A stretch of DNA of 64,000 nt from an uncultured Faecalibacterium sp. (GTDB lineage: Bacteria > Bacillota > Clostridia > Oscillospirales > Ruminococcaceae). The DNA lies in contig UQDV01000006.1 in NCBI GenBank assembly GCA_900539945.1, forward strand, positions 1 through 64,000. Reading direction: 5' to 3'. Under the pieces are notes generated by a model. It ran no database searches, had not been told where the DNA came from, and was given only the letters and a program-made list of their open reading frames with translations. Shown in pieces: positions 60,860 through 64,000 of this stretch (the stretch's first letter is position 1; every line of letters begins with the position of its first letter). A program made the translations under genes and the position numbers.

Positions 60860-61023
60860 GTCTCATGTCGGCATTTTTCACGATGAAACAGGAACTGTTA
60901 CCATTTTGACATGAATTTGCCACAATTTAGCAGAGACTAACTTGAAGTTCCGTCCTGCTGCACCGGCGCATCCGGGACGCAGCACCGCCGTGGCGGGTGC
61001 CGCATTTTTGCCCCATCTCCCGA

Positions 61024-61052
61024 TTTACAAATCTGCCGAAAAAGGCTATACT
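61024..61052 (+). promoter_or_regulatory. recD2 promoter
   Basis: TTTACA (61024-61029), 17-bp spacer, TATACT (61047-61052), about 33 bp before the start. Confidence 0.65.
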
Positions 61053-61084
61053 ATAAATAATTATGCAAACAGGGAGGTGAGCAG

Positions 61085-63310
61085 ATGGCAGAACAGGAGC
61101 TGGAACAGCTGGAAGGCACGGTGGAAGATATCATCTACGAGAACGCCGACAACGGCTACACCGTGTTCGAAGTGTCCGGCGGCGGGGTCATCACCGTGGT
61201 GTGCGGCGTCGTGGGGGAGCTGCACGCCGGGGAGAGCGTCATCTGCCGCGGCCGGTACGAGAACCACGCCACCTACGGCCGGCAGTTCCACGCCCAGGAG
61301 TGCGAGACGGACATGCCCAAGGATCTGGAAGCCGTGTACGCCTTCCTTGCCAGCCGGTCGCTGCCCTACATCGGGGCCAAGACGGCGGACAAGATCATCG
61401 ACCTGTTCGGGGCCGAGGCGCTGGAGGTCATTGCCAACGACCCCGCCCGGCTCACGCAGGTGCCCGGCATCTCGCCGGACAAGGCCGACCGCATCCAGCA
61501 GGAGTTCAAGCGGATGTTCGGCATGCGGGAGCTCATCGCCTATCTGGCACAGTTCGAGATCGGCCCCCGCAAGGCCATGGAGGTGTTCCGGGCGTTCGGG
61601 CCGGGGGCCATGCAGGCGATTTCGGCCAACCCCTACCTGCTGTGCGGGGAGCCGCTGCAGCTGGACTTCCGCCACGCCGACAGCATCGCCCAGTATTACC
61701 ACATGGAGGGCGACTGCGCCCAGCGGCTGGAAGCCGCTCTGCTGCGCACTTTGCGCCACAACGCGGGCAACGGCCACACCTGCCTGCCCCGGGCCCAGCT
61801 GCTGGAAACCGCCTCCAACTTCATCCACCAGCCGCCGGAAAAGCTGGCCCGTGCGCTGGACAAGTGCATCGAGACCGAAGAACTCTGCGTGAAGATGTTC
61901 GACGGCGTGCCCTACATCTACCTGCCGGACCTTCTGGCCGCCGAGCAGGACATTGCCCACCGGCTGGCCATTCTGGCCCGGCGGGGCAAGAACACCGCCC
62001 GTGACCTGGACCGGAACCTGCAGGTGCTGGAACTGACCCAGGGCTTTGCCTATGCGCCGCTGCAGCGGGAAGCCATCCGCAAGGCCATGACCGAGAACTG
62101 TTTGGTGCTCACCGGCGGCCCCGGCACCGGCAAGACCACCACCGTGAACGCCATCCTGCAATTGCTGGAAAATCAGGCCGAGCGGGTGGCCCTGTGTGCC
62201 CCCACGGGCCGGGCCGCCAAACGGCTGAGCGAGCTCACCGGCCGCAAGGCCAGCACCATCCACCGCCTGTTGGAGGTGGACTATACCGGCGGCGTGGTCA
62301 GCTTCATCCACAACGACAAGAACCTGCTCAAGTGCGATGTGGTCATTCTGGACGAGATGAGCATGGTGGACGTCAAGCTGTTTCAGGCGCTGGTCACCGC
62401 CCTGCGTTACAGCTGCCGCATCATTATGGTGGGCGACGCCGACCAGCTGCCCAGCGTGGGCCCCGGCAACCTGCTGGGCGAGATCATCCGCTCCGGGTGC
62501 GTGCCCACCGTCTGCCTCAACGAGATCTTCCGGCAGGCCAAACGCAGCCTCATCGTGGAAAATGCCCACCACATCATCTGCGGCGAGCCGCTGCAGAAGG
62601 GCGGCAAAACGGACGATTTCTTCTTCCTCGAAGCGGACGGCGACGCCGCCCAGAAGCTGGTGTGCGACCTGGTCACCACCCGGCTGCCCCGCAGCTATGG
62701 GTTCGACCCCGTGCGGGACATTCAGGTGCTTTGCCCCACAAAGCTGGGCCCCACCGGCACCCAGGCGCTGAACGTGGAGCTGCAGAACCTGCTCAATCCG
62801 GAGCAGAAGGGCAAACCCCAGCTGCAGAGCGCGGCCCGGGTGTTCCGGGTGGGCGACAAGGTGATGCAGGTGCGCAACAACTACGAGATCGTCTGGCAGC
62901 GCATCGGCGGGGAACAGGGCGTGGGAGCCTACAACGGCGACATCGGCATCGTGGAGAGCATCAACACCAGGGAGCGCTCCATGGTGGTGCGCATGGACGA
63001 CCGGCGGCTGGTGTACCCGGCCGAGAACCTCAACGAACTGGAGATCGCCTACGCCATCACGGTGCACAAGAGCCAGGGCAGCGAGTTCCCGGCGGTGATT
63101 TTGCCGGTGGCGCAGGTGCCGCCCCGCCTGTGTTACCGCAACCTGTTCTACACCGGCGTCACCCGCGCACGCAAGCTGTGCATCGTGGCGGGCCGGCGGG
63201 ACGTGGCCAACCGCATGATGAGCAATGTGCGCCAGAACCTGCGTTACAGCGGCCTGTGCGCCCTGCTGCAGGCGGAGCTGCCGCCGGAGCAGGTGCGTGT
63301 GGAGGAATGA
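61085..63310 (+). CDS. recD2: RecD2-type ATP-dependent DNA helicase (SF1B)
   Basis: A 741-residue 5'-3' helicase. An N-terminal OB-like region (LEGTVEDIIYENADNGYTVFEV) and helix-hairpin-helix segments (about 95-185, including LPYIGAKTADKIIDLFGAEAL and VPGISPDKADRI) precede the motor. Walker A is LTGGPGTGKTTTV (about 344), Walker B ILDEMSMVD, motif III MVGDADQLPSVGPG, and late motifs TVHKSQGSEFPAV and GVTRARKL. RecBC partners are absent, as usual for RecD2. It starts at ATG after AGGGAGG. Role in DNA repair or replication fork processing. Confidence 0.95.
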   Translation: MAEQELEQLEGTVEDIIYENADNGYTVFEVSGGGVITVVCGVVGELHAGESVICRGRYENHATYGRQFHAQECETDMPKDLEAVYAFLASRSLPYIGAKTADKIIDLFGAEALEVIANDPARLTQVPGISPDKADRIQQEFKRMFGMRELIAYLAQFEIGPRKAMEVFRAFGPGAMQAISANPYLLCGEPLQLDFRHADSIAQYYHMEGDCAQRLEAALLRTLRHNAGNGHTCLPRAQLLETASNFIHQPPEKLARALDKCIETEELCVKMFDGVPYIYLPDLLAAEQDIAHRLAILARRGKNTARDLDRNLQVLELTQGFAYAPLQREAIRKAMTENCLVLTGGPGTGKTTTVNAILQLLENQAERVALCAPTGRAAKRLSELTGRKASTIHRLLEVDYTGGVVSFIHNDKNLLKCDVVILDEMSMVDVKLFQALVTALRYSCRIIMVGDADQLPSVGPGNLLGEIIRSGCVPTVCLNEIFRQAKRSLIVENAHHIICGEPLQKGGKTDDFFFLEADGDAAQKLVCDLVTTRLPRSYGFDPVRDIQVLCPTKLGPTGTQALNVELQNLLNPEQKGKPQLQSAARVFRVGDKVMQVRNNYEIVWQRIGGEQGVGAYNGDIGIVESINTRERSMVVRMDDRRLVYPAENLNELEIAYAITVHKSQGSEFPAVILPVAQVPPRLCYRNLFYTGVTRARKLCIVAGRRDVANRMMSNVRQNLRYSGLCALLQAELPPEQVRVEE

Positions 63311-63373
63311 AGGCTGCAAAACTTGTATACTTTTTGCCGCAACTATGTTATACTGAACTCTGATCTGATTTTT

Positions 63374-63393
63374 GCCCGCCCGGCGGGCTTTTT
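63374..63393 (+). terminator. Terminator after recD2, upstream of mreB
   Basis: GCCCGC/GCGGGC stem with five T's. A TATACT (63350-63355) lies before it, so it is either the recD2 terminator or a leader attenuator. Confidence 0.6.
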
Positions 63394-63428
63394 ACGATAG
63401 AGGCACAAGAGAAAGGAACGAACGACTT

Positions 63429-64000
63429 ATGGCACAGAACGATATCGGCATCGACCTGGGTACGACTACCATCATCATCGCGCAGGAGGGCAAGGGCGTG
63501 GTGCTCAACCAGCCCAGCGTGGTGGCCATGGACACCCGCAAGAACTCCGTGCTGGAGGCGGGCGACAAGGCCCTGGCCATGGTAGGCCGCACCCCCAACT
63601 ACATTTCCGCCATCTTCCCGCTGAAGGACGGCGTCATCAGCGACCACACCATGACCCGGGAGCTGATCTGCCGCTTTGTCAAGCAGGTGTACAGCTCCCA
63701 TATGGTCAAGCCCCGGGTGGCCGTGTGCGTGCCCGCCGCCATCACCGGCATTGAGAGCGACGCCGTGGTGGAGGCCGTGGTGGCCGCCGGTGCCCGTCAG
63801 GTGTACCTGATCGACGAGCCCATCGCCGCCGCCCTCGGCTCCGGCATCGACATCACCCAGCCGGACGGCCGCATGATCATCGACATCGGCGGCGGCACCA
63901 CCGACATCGCCGTGCTGAGCCTGGGCGGCAAGGTCAAGGCCACCAGCGTGCGGGTGGCCGGCAACCACTACGATGAGGAGATCCTCAAGCATGTGCGCAA
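63429..64000 (+). CDS. mreB: MreB/Mbl-family rod-shape actin homologue (partial)
   Basis: The first 190 residues of an MreB-type ATPase, running off the window. The phosphate-1 motif is GIDLGTTTI at the N-terminus and phosphate-2 is MIIDIGGGTTDIAVLSLGG. The connect region YLIDEPIAAALGSGIDI matches MreB. It directs lateral peptidoglycan synthesis from the inner membrane face. The ATG at 63429 follows AGAAAGGAACG. Mbl or MreBH paralogues cannot be ruled out. Confidence 0.93.
   Translation, partial: MAQNDIGIDLGTTTIIIAQEGKGVVLNQPSVVAMDTRKNSVLEAGDKALAMVGRTPNYISAIFPLKDGVISDHTMTRELICRFVKQVYSSHMVKPRVAVCVPAAITGIESDAVVEAVVAAGARQVYLIDEPIAAALGSGIDITQPDGRMIIDIGGGTTDIAVLSLGGKVKATSVRVAGNHYDEEILKHVR

Noticed and set aside
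61061..63319. A 752-codon minus-strand frame opposite recD2
   Set aside because: Antisense shadow of the helicase gene; composition artefact.

Overview
The window is GC-rich chromosomal DNA of a low-redundancy Firmicute. Gene content points to an Oscillospiraceae/Ruminococcaceae gut anaerobe, Faecalibacterium-like: type I and type III glutamine synthetases, an NfnAB-type transhydrogenase, a FabK-type fatty acid synthesis operon, and LPxTG-type pilus genes with a sortase. The genus is an inference from gene content and repeat style; no rRNA is present to settle it. No complete prophage, IS transposase, integrase or CRISPR array is visible.

Layout. 1-4.5 kb: end of a membrane protein, a membrane CapD/FlaA1-type sugar epimerase/dehydratase, lysA and a small membrane protein. 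4.6-6.1 kb: an orphan RepA-like AAA ATPase with an iteron-like cluster at its 3' end. 6.7-12.7 kb: pyrG, an ANTAR regulator, glnA and glnN, a nitrogen/glutamine block with an attenuator-like glnN leader. 13.3-18.1 kb: an RlmI-like methyltransferase, a CYTH protein, a rhomboid protease, a coiled-coil protein and an amidohydrolase. 18.2-21.9 kb: a hypothetical gene and a MoxR-VWA pair. 22-25.2 kb: a secreted flavin reductase divergent from a LysR regulator. 25.3-29.9 kb: a MarR-controlled heterodimeric ABC exporter. 30-31 kb: a Na/Pi cotransporter. 31.1-38 kb: a three-gene pilus/sortase operon. 38.7-42 kb: pcp, M29-like peptidase, DUF979 and DUF969. 43.9-46.1 kb: nfnB-nfnA. 46.5-47.2 kb: five tRNA genes (Gly, Val, Asp, Phe, Gly). 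47.5-49.8 kb: a polar amino acid ABC transporter. 49.9-58.3 kb: a ten-gene fatty acid synthesis operon (acpP-accD-accA-fabH-fabK-NMO-fabD-fabG-fabF-fabZ) lacking accB and accC. 58.5-60.8 kb: a MATE remnant, an intact MATE transporter and a lipoprotein. 61-64 kb: recD2 and the start of mreB.

The most unusual content is non-coding. At least seven copies of a dispersed structured repeat occupy the gaps between genes (3.7, 4.05, 6.2, 6.6, 12.9, 13.3, 38.0 and 38.15 kb). A typical copy has a possible H-type pseudoknot, an AT-rich linker, a long hairpin with a conserved CTGCGG apex and a T-run, and a third hairpin. Paired bases change together between copies, which suggests selection on the fold. 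A second structured spacer with compensatory changes recurs twice in the tRNA operon, and a third repeat type flanks a low-GC lipoprotein gene. Several genes also have hairpins between promoter and start codon (glnN, MATE, mreB), suggesting attenuation.

Many start codons were moved inward from the longest open frame on the basis of Shine-Dalgarno sequences and gene overlaps. Very long frames antisense to real genes are common here and were treated as composition artefacts.
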